DNA of 64,000 bases from Isoetes taiwanensis (GCA_021234155.1 JAJEKV010000168.1:615352-679351), one strand, 5' to 3'; shown: positions 11,701-22,151, counted from the first letter of the stretch. The notes: generated from the sequence alone by a model not told the origin. Made by a program: numbers and translations.

Positions 11701-11979
11701 AAACACCTTGCTTGTAGACTTTTCACAACAGCCTTCTGGAGTTGGCTAGCATACTTTGGTGAAGATTTCAGGTGCTTTTGAAATAGATGCATGGTTTGGT
11801 GGATGTTTGAGTGCTGCTACTTTCTTTAGCTTTAGGGACTCTAGTGAATTTGGTATTTCCTTGCAAAGTCAGAGATGTTTTGCAGTGCAGATTGATCACC
11901 TCAAGTGATCTGGAGGTCCTGACCATCAAAACACCTTTGTAAGGCCCCAGTTGGAGACTACCCAGGATAATCTCCAACA
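8771..11979 (+). repeat. LTR-A 3' LTR (carries a hAT insertion)
   Basis: This is the partner of the 5' LTR. It is longer because a 647-bp DNA transposon sits at 9,904-10,550. A short extra stretch near 9,356-9,367 is also absent from the 5' copy. Differences between the LTRs cluster at about 10,560-11,240, where this copy keeps more CG dinucleotides. The terminal hairpin (8,771-8,795) and the CTCCAACA end are conserved. Confidence 0.88.
9904..10550. mobile_element. Non-autonomous hAT element (MITE) inside the LTR-A 3' LTR
   Basis: The 647-bp insertion starts CAGGGATAGGTTC and ends GAACCTATCCCTG, giving inverted ends of about 20 bp. It is flanked by a perfect 8-bp duplication, TTCTACCC (9,896-9,903 and 10,551-10,558). 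The matching 5' LTR site near 1,260 is empty. CAGGG ends and 8-bp duplications are hAT hallmarks. There is no transposase. The interior is rich in CGCGTACGCG palindromes and in copies of CGAAAATTTTTC and CAGACGC, which look like subterminal binding repeats. It entered after LTR-A inserted. Confidence 0.9.
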
Positions 11980-12540
11980 TTAGCCCATTTATCCTTTATT
12001 GGATTCAACTCTTCATTAACTATTTCTATTTCTTTATCCAATTCATGTTGCCTCATTGTATTAATCCCACTTCTTTCCATGATGTGCCAATCCGAGCTAC
12101 TACATTGATCATCCTTTTCCACTACTTGGTGCGCAAAACATTGAAAGACAAGTTGCACATTATAATGCACCTGCGCACTTCTATTCTAGCTTGCTTTTTC
12201 TATGCATTGGCCCAGTTTCTTTGCTTAATCTCCCATGCTTCATCTTCTTAGAAGGAGGCCCTATAACTCTCATATCTGTAGTAGGAGAGTCTTGCTCCAA
12301 GGCTTGCACTTCTGCAATAGCTTCAAGTGAAGAACATCCTAATTTATCTTGTATTTTCTTCACAATGTCATGGGAAATCTTCCCACAACGTCCCTGTTCT
12401 TTTCAGGAAAACCATGTATATGCTGCCTCATTCTAGTCACATTTGAAGTCCTCTCCAAACCACAGTAATTGCATTTCCATTATAGAGTTGGCAAGAATAG
12501 TTGCATGCTCCTTGAACAACCAATGAAGCTCCTTTACCAT
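11980..12540 (-). pseudogene. hAT transposase N-terminal part with BED zinc finger
   Basis: On the minus strand the sequence gives CNYCGLERTSNVTRMRQHIH near 12,415-12,475. This matches the BED-type finger of plant hAT transposases (C-x2-C, then an R-M-x-x-H-I motif). GKISHDIVKKIQDKLG and an acidic linker follow. VNEELNPIKDKWA leads into the DUF659 piece at 1-139. Frame changes near the finger and stops after SKLE and elsewhere show a dead copy. LTR-A inserted immediately downstream of KDKWA. The transposase would have cut and pasted a hAT element. Confidence 0.7.
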
Positions 12541-13331
12541 CTCTGTTGAAGCTTGAATTACCAAGAAGTCTCTTCTTCTGGAGTTTTTGGTCTGCAAGAG
12601 GTGCTAAGGAAACGCTGATTGATCTCCTTCATATATAGAGCATATAATTTCCAATTGCATGGCATCTTCTGGCAATCCAACAACATTAAAGCTATAGAAT
12701 CCACACGATTTCAAAAAGCTATAGAATCCACACGATTTGTGCAGATTATCACTACTAAAAGCTGAGATAAATTTAGGTCTACGTTAAAAAAAAAAATCTA
12801 TTTTTGGAAAAGAAAAAGAAAAAGAAAAAGTTGTTTCGGAAGGGGGTAAAAATCTCCGTCTGTTGTTTCCTTCCGTGTCATTTAGTTTCGTTCTGATATT
12901 TCGGTGCAGCTATGGATTCGCGTACAGATAAGTTCTGCAGATAAATTCTGTCACGTTCCTTTACCTGGCCTCTCTGTTAAAGAGGCAAATTGTGGGATCC
13001 AGATAATGTATCCTTCAATTATATGGAGTTTTATTCCCTGCAAGCAGAAGTTTGACTTGGAAATGTTTTTGATCTTTGACAATCATGATGAAAGTGACTG
13101 TTGTTGCTTCAAGGATTAATACAAAAATATTTGCGTACTCTGTTATACATGTCTGGCCAGAAAAAAGCATGCAACATTTTATTTTTCGTTTTGAATTTCT
13201 TGGTGGAGTTGTTGGTGTCTGTATTATGTTGGAGCTTCCATCGAACAAATATCATTTCTGACATAGCCATGCATTCTTCTATTATGGCAGGCTAAGAAAT
13301 AAAATTTGAGGCCTCATGAGCTGCTGCAATG
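12541..13331. other. No gene seen; short repeats
   Basis: This stretch holds no coding region I can support. It contains a tandem duplication of about 22 bp (GCTATAGAATCCACACGATT, near 12,691-12,738) and an A-rich run with repeated AAAAAG units near 12,790-12,830. It may include 5' remains of the hAT element. Confidence 0.4.
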
Positions 13332-14817
13332 TGTGACGCTCCCATCGTATAGATACGGGAAATCCCCTCTTCCATGGCGACTACTCCACCATAGAAAGGC
13401 CCTCCGTCTGTCTCGGACCACTTGTGATGGGCAAGTGTCCGGGTGAAGGACAAGGAGGTCATTCGTCCCACGCCTTCTATGGGAATCCTATATAGCGGAA
13501 GCGTACATACATGTTAGCGCCTGGCAACAATACAATAAATAATATACCACCACGAAGGGTGGCCCATCATCATCAATACGAATACAACAGAATACCAACA
13601 TAACAAAGGAAATGCATCATAAATAAGCGCTCTACCCCGGCTCAGACTCATGAGAATCAACTGACAATCAAAGCCTCCAGATAACAACAGACAGAATCAT
13701 AACAATGGCATTGGCTAGCATAGAACAATGGCTAGGGTAGTCCAATCCACCCGCCCCTCCTGTGCATACTTTACAGATAGGCTTGAACATGCTATGGCGT
13801 GATTGTAGCCTTCCGGAGTCGCAATCCCATGGAATCACCCTATGAAACTACTCCGGGTTACATCTCCCCGGTCCAATGAGGCAGGCCGGAGAGGCGTCCC
13901 CTCCCCGAATATGACGGATCCCTGGGTGTGCTAGAGAATGCGTGCCCCCTCAGAGACCCCCGCGTTCGTACCCGATTTACTCCCCTAAATCTAAAGGCCG
14001 GCTCACCTGCCCATTCGAGCCCAGGGCGCCCAATCATATTGGCTCGACACCTGCGACCCAGGAAGTGTCAGACCCATACCCGACCCTCTCCGTGACCAGC
14101 TATAAGCCTAGCACACTGTAGGAGTCATGTAGCCACGTTAGGCAAGACCCCACCCCCGATTCACCATCATACTCGTCGTCTGGTGCTGAATCACATCATA
14201 GCATCCACAGCCAGGTGGGCTCTTGTGCACAGACCGCATTTAATGGGATTGAAGGGGTTCTAGCTAGGAGCATCACTAAATCTAGATAGCCTTTAGGTTT
14301 CTACCCCCCTTAATCCAATAGAACACAGGAGGAACAGAAAGAGAAAATAGAATCAGATACAATCATCCATCATCATCATCATAAGTAGATCATAGAATAG
14401 AATCTAATCATCCATCTACTCAAACAAGGGTTAGAAGAATACAAGCTATGCTAAACTAACCGGTATCATAGCTATCTCTCTGGTTCTCCATCCTTCTAGC
14501 TGGAACCAAGGTGAGCAGCAGCTCCTCCTCCACCAATTTCTCCCAAATCGATTTGGAGCAAATTGGTGTGGAAGCCCCAATTTGGGTGTCCCAAGCTAGT
14601 AGGTCTACCTTGCCCAATCAATTTGGGCCAGGTAGCAGCTCTAGATTAGTTATCCCTAATTAATTTAGGCCTTTTTAATATTAGGTTAAGCCCTAAATTC
14701 GAATTAGGGTTTAGGGTTAGGTTTCCACCTTAATAATTAATGATGTGCATTAATTATTCATAGTGACGTGTCATGTATCTATACCCAAAAGGGCATATAA
14801 ATACGTAGAATATCACA
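13332..14817 (-). repeat. LTR of a third LTR element (3' LTR, minus strand)
   Basis: On the minus strand the sequence begins TGTGATATTC and ends GGAGCGTCACA, with TGTGA and TCACA as short inverted ends. Just before it is a polypurine tract, AAGGTGGGGAGAA, the usual plus-strand primer, which fixes the LTR start. The LTR is 1,486 bp with a GC-rich middle. I do not find its partner LTR in the window, so this is a partial, old or truncated copy. Its family cannot be set from the LTR alone. Confidence 0.65.
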
Positions 14818-15540
14818 TTCTCCCCACCTTGAAAGTGATGTTGTCCTCAGCATCAAGACTGTTCTTGCACTGGGCCAACACATGACATGTTGGAAGCAAG
14901 TCTCCCCACCTTGAAGAGGTAATGCGAAATTATAAGTCACACAAAAGTTGTCATGTTCAATGTGATCAAGTTTGAAATGACGTGTAATGCGCAATTTATA
15001 ACTCGGGGAAAGTTGAACGGTAATTAACGTGAACTAACATTAAATTACGGAAGGTGGACAGATTTGGGTAAAAAATATACATATGTAGAGCGTACTCTAT
15101 CATCGTGTAGGACTGTAGTCCTGTCAAAAGTCGACAGTCAAGATATAATAGATAAGCAAGCACATTATTGGTCCGTGGTGGACCGTAGCCTATATGGCCT
15201 AGCGGTGGAAATAGAAAACACATATGACAAGAAGGGTTCCCATTATAGCCGTAAACGAAGGCATCCTATTATGATTATATGCCCATCCCCATTCCTAGGA
15301 TGCATCTAGCCCGATCCCTCTGCATGAAGGCTGGCCTACATGATCCCTGCCGGATGTAAGACTTAAGAAATGTCGATTGGTGGTTGTACGTGCCGCCTTC
15401 CATCGAAACCAGAGTTGACATCGACATTTGTTGGGGCAGTTAGATCGTTGATAATTGTAGACTTCGGTAGAATATATTACTGGAATTGGACCTATATAAT
15501 GCTGGTCCACACATGTTAGTATACCAATGAGTGTGCATGG
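14818..15540 (-). mobile_element. Internal remnant of the third LTR element
   Basis: Next to the LTR the minus strand shows a short tail, SLDAEDNITFKVGRM, that resembles the C-terminal end of Ty3/gypsy polyproteins. A second CAAGGTGGGGAGA copy lies near 14,902-14,914, so the primer tract is duplicated. Further right nothing is recognisable. The right border is uncertain. CAATG, which flanks the LTR at 13,327-13,331, also occurs near 15,524 and 15,542, but this is weak evidence. Confidence 0.4.
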
Positions 15541-16693
15541 CCAATGAAACTCAGGAGAAAATTTTCATAACAAGGACTAACAAAGCTTTGGATACTTTTT
15601 AATGACTTGCCAAACATTGTTTGTGTTTGGCACCCTCATCCAAATGTTATACTACTAGCTTTCTATCTGCATCCTCTAATGCAAGCTAACACAAAAAGAT
15701 CACTTGCAAGGCATGAAAATTGATAAGATCTAGAATTGCAAGCTATTTTTTGTGCGCCCAATTAATAGAATAAAATTATCCCTAGATGCATCATGTAATA
15801 CCATCCAACATGCAAAATAGCTCTCTATTCTAGTGCAAGCTACACAAAAACATTATCTCCAAAAACAGTAAAAGTCTGCAAGTTGTAAAATCATCTTCCA
15901 ATGCCACATGGAAAATATCCATAAATTCCAGAAATATGCAAGAAGTTCTAAAGATTCAATTACGGCTGCATGCTACACAAATGATGTGTTCTATTCTCTG
16001 TAAACATTTTAGTTCATAGATAAGTCTTATTCATTATTTGTTCTATAAACTGAAACTATGAATACGATTCTTGTTTATTACGAAACTTGTTGTGATGCAT
16101 TTCTATTACTGCTAGATTATGGCTTCTTTGTAAGATAAAACTGGTGGATATTTGGTTTATTCATATTGAAACTACTGCATATAACTCTGTTTATTGTTAG
16201 ATTATTTGTTATGTACAACATACTTTAAATATTTAATTATTAGTGCTGCATATTTGGATTCCAGGGTTCAACTCCCTATGTAGAAATGTAAGCTACTTGT
16301 TGGCTATATTTGCACTTTCCATGGAAGAAGTAATAATAGAAGAGGAGGATGAACCTCCAGACTTGTTTTATCTCTCTTCTTCCTCACCTGCGATTTGTTT
16401 CATCTCTCTTCTTCCTCACTTGCGATTTGTGCTTAAATAAGGATTTAATCCATTGCACGGACTTTGCAATTTGCTTGCCTTGGTGTTGTGATTGTGTCTT
16501 GCATACGAAATTCTATCTACATGTTTGGTGGCTTCGCCCGAACAGAAATAGAAAATAGAAATAGGAAACTGCAATATATGTGTGTAGATGGAATGTACAT
16601 CTAGGATTGATTGCAAGAAGAAAAAGGCAAAGTGTACAGTGGTTGTTTGAACTATAGACTTAAGTCTACGAAAAGTTTGGGACAACAAATGCC
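15541..16693. other. AT-rich stretch without recognised features
   Basis: I see no conserved coding region, RNA gene or clear repeat here. Confidence 0.4.
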
Positions 16694-16889
16694 ACCACAG
16701 ACTTTTAGTCTTAGTGTGGGCAGATAATAAAAGTCATATTTAATTAAAGTGGGAGAAATCTTGAATTTTGGGACTCGCACTGAAAATGGGACTCATATTG
16801 ATATCAAAATTTCACATCATATAACAAGGACTAGTTCATAATATTTTCTTACAGAATTTCCAAATAAATAGTTGAGAAAGTTGAGCGAG

Positions 16890-17096
16890 GTGAGATCGAA
16901 AGGGGGAGGGGAAGGGGGAAGACGGGAGTGAGAAAGGGGAGGAGAAGAGGGGGCAAGGGAGAAGAAGGGCAAGGGGAAGGGAAGGGGGCAAGGGGACAAG
17001 GGAGAAGAAGGGGCAAGGGGAAGGGGCAAGGGAGAAGAAGGGGCAAGGGGAGGGGGCAAGGGGCAAGGGGGAAGGGGGTAAGGGGCAAGGGAGAAG
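16890..17096 (+). repeat. Homopurine G-rich tract
   Basis: About 200 bp are almost entirely G and A on the plus strand, built from runs such as GGGGAGGGGAAGGGGG and repeats of GGGGCAAGGGGAAG. Only scattered C bases break it. Such tracts can form triplex or G-quadruplex structures. The proline-rich minus-strand frames over it are by-products of this composition. Confidence 0.85.
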
Positions 17097-17284
17097 AATA
17101 ATTAATTTAATTGATTATACAATAATTTAATTAATTTAATTAATTAAATAACTAATTAAAAAAATATAAATCATTCTCCTCTTCTCGACTAGTGAGTCGA
17201 GAATTGGAAAACACCATTTTGATGGAGCTTCCAATGATGCCGCCGTGGATACATAACATACCACATAACATACTTATTGCTTCC

Positions 17285-18130
17285 ACATTTCCACATCTTG
17301 TAGCAAAGTGAAAGCGTGGACGGCATTATCGTACCCTGCTTCGGCTTGTGATCCTGGCTCAGCGCCACGGCTTCAAATCCCCCGCTGCTTTCTTCGTCCT
17401 GGAATGCTATGGCCCTGGACCCACATTAGCAACCACAACCAGCTCTGGCGCCATAGCCACACATCCAGTGGTTCCCACCCTAAGGCCGCCTGCTTCAGCC
17501 TGCGCCAGAAAATCGCGCTCAGTTTCCGCAATTGCATATGCTAGCAACTCCTTGGCTGAGTCCTGATCCAGCTTCTGCTGCTGATCTGGCTGCACAAGAA
17601 AGGTAAGAACTTTGAAATCTGTATTCCAAGTTAATTCGAATCCCTGTAGGTCGGATTCAGAATACAACTAAGCACAGGCCGATTTGCTGGTGCCGGATCT
17701 GCCAAGAGAGATCGTCTCCCCTCCCGGATCTGTGCCATCCGCCCTCCTCTTAACAGCTCGACCCTTTTTTTTCTGTTAAAGGCCCTGTTCACGTTACTAT
17801 TCTGGTAATGCCAATTTGTCTCCGCCAAATCCTTCTCTTTTGGTAAAATTAGTTGCATGGCCTGTTGCTGCATCTTCCTCAGCTTTGCAGGTAGCTCCTT
17901 GGCGGGGAATTCACTGGCCTCGTGACCTGCGTGCCCTTCGAACACAGCAAACAGGCCCAGATCCGGCATCGCCATGAGCCTGCCTCGCCCTTTTTTGGAC
18001 CAGTATTCACTGGAATTTCGCTTTCCATCAAAATTATCAGAGATATGAATTTCTTGTTTCTCTGAAGCTGCAAAACAAGGGCCGGATTCTCTGAAGCTGG
18101 AAGCAAGCGCCGAAAGCAAAGGTCGGAAGC
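17285..18130 (-). pseudogene. Protein phosphatase 2C fragment
   Basis: On the minus strand LGLFAVFEGHAGHEASEFPA (about 17,960-17,900) matches the FAVFDGHGGxxAA core of plant PP2C enzymes, with E in place of the metal-binding D. Upstream SKKGRGRLM fits the segment before it. A second piece, VGTTGCVAMAPELVVVANVG (about 17,480-17,420), matches the GSTA...LxVANVGDSR motif. A decayed AVALSQDHKP-like stretch follows near 17,340. The two parts are joined by sequence that may be an intron relic. Frames shift between and after them, and motifs further downstream in the enzyme are missing. It is a dead partial copy inside the TIR element. Confidence 0.6.
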
Positions 18131-18450
18131 AAAGGCCGGATTCTCTGTTGTTTTTCATCTCTAAAGCTCGTATTATGGAGGCTCTGCTTCGGCAGGGAGT
18201 AGTGGGCGGCATGGCAGACCAAAAGCTTCAAGAAACGGCTATAGCGCCCATGATTTGCAGTGTTCGCTACAGATTTGCTGTGTATTCGCGACGGATTTGC
18301 TGTTTCCTCAGTTTTTTTGCCGCTGTTACAGTTTGCTACAGTAGCACGAATGCTCCATTGCCTCCCATTCCAAATGAGAAGACGGATTCATGCCGGAGCT
18401 ATGGGAGATGAAAATGGAAACAGAGGAATGGGTTATGGAGGTGCAAGGCA

Positions 18451-18532
18451 GAGGGGTTGAGTTTGGATCGGAGGTGGAGTAAAAGCCGGTGAGAGGGGTT
18501 GAGTTTGGATCGGAGGTGGAGTAAAAGCCGGT
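18451..18532. repeat. Tandem duplication, 42-bp unit
   Basis: A unit starting GAGGGGTTGAGTTTGGATCG occurs twice in a row, at 18,451-18,492 and 18,493-18,532, almost without change. It lies inside the TIR element. Confidence 0.9.
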
Positions 18533-18604
18533 GGGAGCTATGGCGCTGGGAGCTTCTTCCAAGCGGTACAAATGAACTTCTGTCTCAAAGGTATGTACCA
18601 AAGT

Positions 18605-18789
18605 TTAAAATTCAAGCATGGTCGGGAAAAAAAGGCGGGGTATTAGAAAAAAAGGGGTAAAATAATACGTTGAAAAAAGAAAGTGTGAAATAAATAATTT
18701 TTAAAATTCAAGCATGGGCGGGAAAAAGGCGGGGTATTAGAAAAAAAAAGGGTAAAATAATACATTCAAAAAGAAAGTGTAAAATAAAT
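18605..18789. repeat. Tandem duplication, about 96-bp unit
   Basis: A unit starting TTAAAATTCAAGCATGG and containing GGCGGGGTATTAG occurs at about 18,605-18,695 and again at 18,701-18,789 with a few differences. It is within the TIR element. Confidence 0.9.
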
Positions 18790-19423
18790 GCTAATAATAT
18801 AGGATTATATTTTCACGTGTCCCCAATTTCCTCTTTTTATGTGTGTGCTACTATGTTCACACGTTAAACATTATGTTCCCATTGTGCAAGTTTTCTAGGC
18901 ATATATTCTTATTCTAAGGTAAAAATTTAACGTTGCAAAGATCATGATATAATTTACACATTGTTTAACCCATTTTGAAGGTTCAAGACACAAAATGGGG
19001 ACAAGTACATATTAGTAGGTCTAATGCATATTAATAGATTTAATGCATAGGTCTAATAGGCTCTCATAGGTTATAAGGTGCATATGTTGCTATTTACATG
19101 TGCATTAGGCATTACTCTTTACATAGCTAAATATGAGCCCAATGGTCCCCTCTTCATATAGCTATATGGTATGGTCCATTAGAAAGGGGGAGGGTCCATT
19201 GGATATGTGTCCATTAGATAATACATGGGGAGGGTCTATTTTTCATGGAAAATACGTAGGAAATTTATGGGGAGGGTATTTTTTCATAGAAAATACATAG
19301 GATGTTTGAAGGTTATTCACTTTCGACCTTCTCGGACTCTGAGCTTTGAAATTGCCCTTTTTTTACTCTGAGCTGCCTTTTTCGTCTCGCGAGTCGAGAA
19401 AGGCCCTCAAACTTGCATTTTTC

Positions 19424-19473
19424 GCTTTGAGCTGCCTTTCTCGACTCGCGAGTCGAGAAAGGCAGCTCAAAGC
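19424..19473. repeat. Perfect 50-bp palindrome
   Basis: Each half is the exact reverse complement of the other, centred on CTCGCGAG at 19,448/19,449, with no loop. Related half-copies of TCGACT...AGTCGAGA occur at about 17,186-17,201, 19,385-19,400 and 19,506-19,513 in the same element. It could extrude as a cruciform. No function is known to me. Confidence 0.95.
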
Positions 19474-19644
19474 CAGAAACGCAGGTTTTATGGGTCAGAA
19501 GGCCTTTCTCGACTCACACTAATAGACAAAAAATCCAATTATGGCCAGTTTTCGGGTCGGGGTGCTTCTTTTTGTGTAAATTAACAGGGTTCCGAAAAAA
19601 AATGGGAATGGAATGAGTCCCACTTTAATTAAATACGACTTATA

Positions 19645-19830
19645 AGATAATATTACCGTAGGGATTTTAGTCTTAGTTTGGGCAAATAATATTACCGTAG
19701 GGATTGGCCTCGAATTTTAGTCTTACCGTAGGGATTTTAGTCTTAGTTTGGGCAAATAATACTACCGTAGGGAGTGGTCTCGGATTTTAGTCTTAGTGTG
19801 GGCAGATAATACTACTGTAGGGATTGACCT
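19645..19830. repeat. Short tandem repeat block flanking the TIR element
   Basis: About four copies of a unit of roughly 40-60 bp occur, built from ACCGTAGGGATTTTAGTCTT and AGTTTGGGCAAATAATA with small changes. One more copy of the second half lies at 16,701-16,729, on the other side of the TIR element. Confidence 0.8.
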
Positions 19831-19956
19831 CGGTAGATATTCTAGCTGGGTTAAGGCTAGATGTGACTTGTTTTTTTTTTTTTTGGTCTCCAGCAATCTT
19901 GATACATTATGTTTTGGACATAAACAATGTCTAGGTGAATTAAAGATTAACATAAA

Positions 19957-19986
19957 CTAGTAATGGGTGCCCGGTGTTGCCGGGCA
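19957..19986 (-). mobile_element. Helitron-like 3' terminus
   Basis: On the minus strand a hairpin, TGCCCGG-CAACA-CCGGGCA, is followed by seven bases and then CTAG next to a T. Plant Helitrons end in a short GC-rich hairpin just before CTRR and insert between A and T. The element would extend rightwards from here. I could not place a 5' TC end, and no Rep/helicase sequence is visible. Confidence 0.45.
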
Positions 19987-21273
19987 TAAATACGATTTAT
20001 TTTAGTTATCTATAAAATTGTACACATGTATGAAATAGTTTTTTAGAATCTGAAAGCGTAACAATGGGAAAAGAAAGAAAGAAAGACGGTGCTTATGGGA
20101 TACAACACAGGAAGATACAATGATCATGGCGACTTTCACCATGAAGCATGGCAGTTTAAGGTGTTACCAATGTTATGATGTATAATTTGAAGCTTAGTTG
20201 AGTTGAGTGAATGGAACGTTGAGTTTGTGCAATGAAGCTGGATAAAGTACAATTTTTTATTTAAAGTGATGCTTTTGCGCATGGGCTATTCATGGGGATA
20301 CTTAACTGACATTCGAAACCATGCAATTGAAAATACTCCACCCAATATCAAAATTGTATAAACGGTCATTGATGTATATTATATTTTTCTAGCATCAATT
20401 TTGTAAGTTGAGCATGCAAGGTTGCAAGATAGATTCAATACATGCAACATGATTTCCTAAGCAATATAATGCTAAGCGTATGGAGCAATTTGGATAACTT
20501 CTGAAATACCCATGTGGGAAACTCTGTAACTCAAGATTAGCAGTGAAGTTGTTGTTTACCTCTTGACATTCATTCATAAAGTAGTTTTACTTGGTTATAC
20601 AAATATCCACTCTAACTTACAAAAATGGTAAATGTCGACAAATACTTATTTGTATCGGCCAAATTTTTAGAGAAATAATATTCTAAATCTCAAGAGCAGT
20701 GAAATGAACACATTGCTAGGAGCAACCTATTTACCATATCCAGTCTTTAAAGATACTCAGAAATAAATGTCATGGTCCATCTTGCATAAATTTTGCATCT
20801 ATTTTAAAATGCATCTATTTTTTGCCCTACTTTTCTCCATCCATTATGTGCCCAACCTCATCCTCATCTATACAACCATATGTATACACTTCTATGCCCA
20901 AATGTTAGCCATGTAGAATAGAAGGATCAATGGAGCCTTTCACAAACAGGTCCGCAAATGCAAATTGAGGTTTTTTTACTAAGTCTTAGAACTCAACGAA
21001 GCTCAAAATGTGTAGTACAACTACTCTGATTTGTTTTAAGCATTTGTTTTAACCATTTTTAAGTTCCAACTGTCAATCTTAGATAGATGCAATGTGTGAA
21101 CTCTGAAGGGACTCAACATGTCATTTACACACTGAACAATTTGTTTATGTACCACAATGCATAGAACAAAAGGGCCAAATGCTACAATAGAATAATTTTG
21201 GCTACAAAATTGGCAAAAACTATGCACATTGATCAAAATAACCACGACAATTCAATGTTCACTGAACTAAACA
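19987..21273. other. No recognised gene
   Basis: This is AT-rich sequence with no conserved coding region seen. It may belong to the element that ends at 19,957. Confidence 0.35.
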
Positions 21274-21444
21274 ATAGTAAAAAACTACAACCTACACCAA
21301 CTTAATGTGCAATAAGAGATTGGATCTGCTGAGAATTTATATGTAGTCTAATTGCATCCCATAATGACAATAGTCAAAAACTACAACATACACCAACTTA
21401 ATGTGCAATAAGAGATTGGATCTGCTGAGAATTTATATGTAGTC
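21274..21444. repeat. Tandem duplication, about 95-bp spacing
   Basis: A block of about 76 bp containing CACCAACTTAATGTGCAATA and GGATCTGCTGAGAATTTATA occurs at 21,274-21,349 and again at 21,369-21,444, nearly identical. Confidence 0.9.
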
Positions 21445-21550
21445 TGAAATTTGGTCAGCATATATTAAAGAAACCAGTAGATAATTTATCTTCCAACAAA
21501 CGAAATTCTTCAGCAGCATAAAATACGATACAGAATATTGCAGAAATTAC

Positions 21551-21658
21551 CATGCAAAATATGAACAGTGAAGTTCGACACCTTTTTGTAGTGGTCCTAG
21601 AAGCGTCATTTCAGATGTGTCCCATGCAATGTAGCCTATATAAGGAACAGCTGCAGCT
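21551..21658 (-). CDS. Possible exon of an unrecognised gene
   Basis: On the minus strand an open stretch of 108 bases encodes VPYIGYIAWDTSEMTLLGPL and continues to YFAW. It is preceded by an AG acceptor (GAATAG) and followed by the donor GTAATT. The residue mix looks protein-like and hydrophobic. I do not recognise the family. Two further candidate exons on the same strand lie at 22,068-22,151 and 23,155-23,223. I have not shown that they join in one frame. Confidence 0.35.
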
Positions 21659-22067
21659 CTATTCAGCAAATGCAGTTCAACTATAAATAAAAGAACACAT
21701 GATCTATATGCATCATATGTCCATCGAAAGCCGAGAAATATAATTTATATGGGCTGCACAGTTGCAAATGTGAGACTTTTACAACCCAATTGATCTTTTG
21801 GATTGTACCTAAACATTAGTAAATGAAACCAATGCTAACTGAAACAACATGCATTGCTTTGCTTGGTGGGCTATAGAGCGTAAATGAAACAACGAACTAT
21901 TCTGGGCATAGATTGAAAGGCTATTCCAACATACCATAGCGTTGCACATCTACATGCAAATTAGAACATGCAAAAGGAAAACATAAGAACCCTGAGGCCA
22001 AACTTCAACCAAAAGAAAAATACATGATGTGCACTTTGGCATATGAAGAAGGACAATAGAAACGTAC

Positions 22068-22151
22068 CTCTACTGCACAGTTGCATTTTCGCTCTATGAA
22101 GTACTTATGCGTTGTTATCCCTGTACATGAGCGGCTTCCTTCTGTTTTCAC
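22068..22151 (-). CDS. Possible exon of an unrecognised gene
   Basis: Exactly 84 bases lie between the strong acceptor TTTTGCAG and the strong donor GTACGT on the minus strand. They encode 28 residues, VKTEGSRSCTGITTHKYFIE then RKCNCAVE, with three cysteines. Both splice sites are near consensus, which makes this the best of the three candidate exons. The frame also stays open upstream. The product is not recognised. Confidence 0.4.

Larger units (their letters stand above)
140..11979 (+). mobile_element. LTR-A: complete Ty3/gypsy LTR retrotransposon with two RNase H regions
   Basis: Two long direct repeats (140-2,707 and 8,771-11,979) bound an internal region with gag, protease, RNase H, reverse transcriptase and integrase signatures. 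The repeats start TGTTG and end CAACA. The element is flanked by a perfect 5-bp duplication, TTAGC (135-139 and 11,980-11,984). A primer-binding site follows the 5' LTR. The reverse transcriptase to integrase order is that of Ty3/gypsy. A second, archaeal-type RNase H recalls the plant Tat group, although here it precedes the reverse transcriptase. Pol carries a few breaks, so the copy is probably not autonomous. The LTRs are nearly identical over most of their length, which suggests a fairly recent insertion. It sits in a decayed hAT transposase. Confidence 0.9.
16731..19641. mobile_element. TIR transposon of about 2.9 kb enclosing a host gene fragment (Pack-type candidate)
   Basis: The left end AAGTCATATTTAATTAAAGT (continuing GGGA) matches the reverse complement of the right end over 24 positions with one difference. 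AGATAATA flanks the left end directly (16,722-16,729) and lies three bases beyond the right end (19,645-19,652), which fits an 8- to 9-bp target duplication with slightly ragged ends. The flanks are also copies of one local repeat unit, as expected if the element landed inside it. The interior has no transposase but holds a phosphatase 2C fragment, a homopurine tract and a perfect palindrome. The superfamily is unclear. A Mutator-like element would fit the duplication length. Confidence 0.5.

Noticed and set aside
12191-12436. Plus-strand open frame near the hAT remnant
   Set aside because: The minus strand of the same stretch encodes the BED-finger transposase remnant, so this is a shadow.
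16817-17088. Three overlapping proline-rich minus-strand open frames
   Set aside because: They are translations of the homopurine tract in three phases and have no conserved motif.
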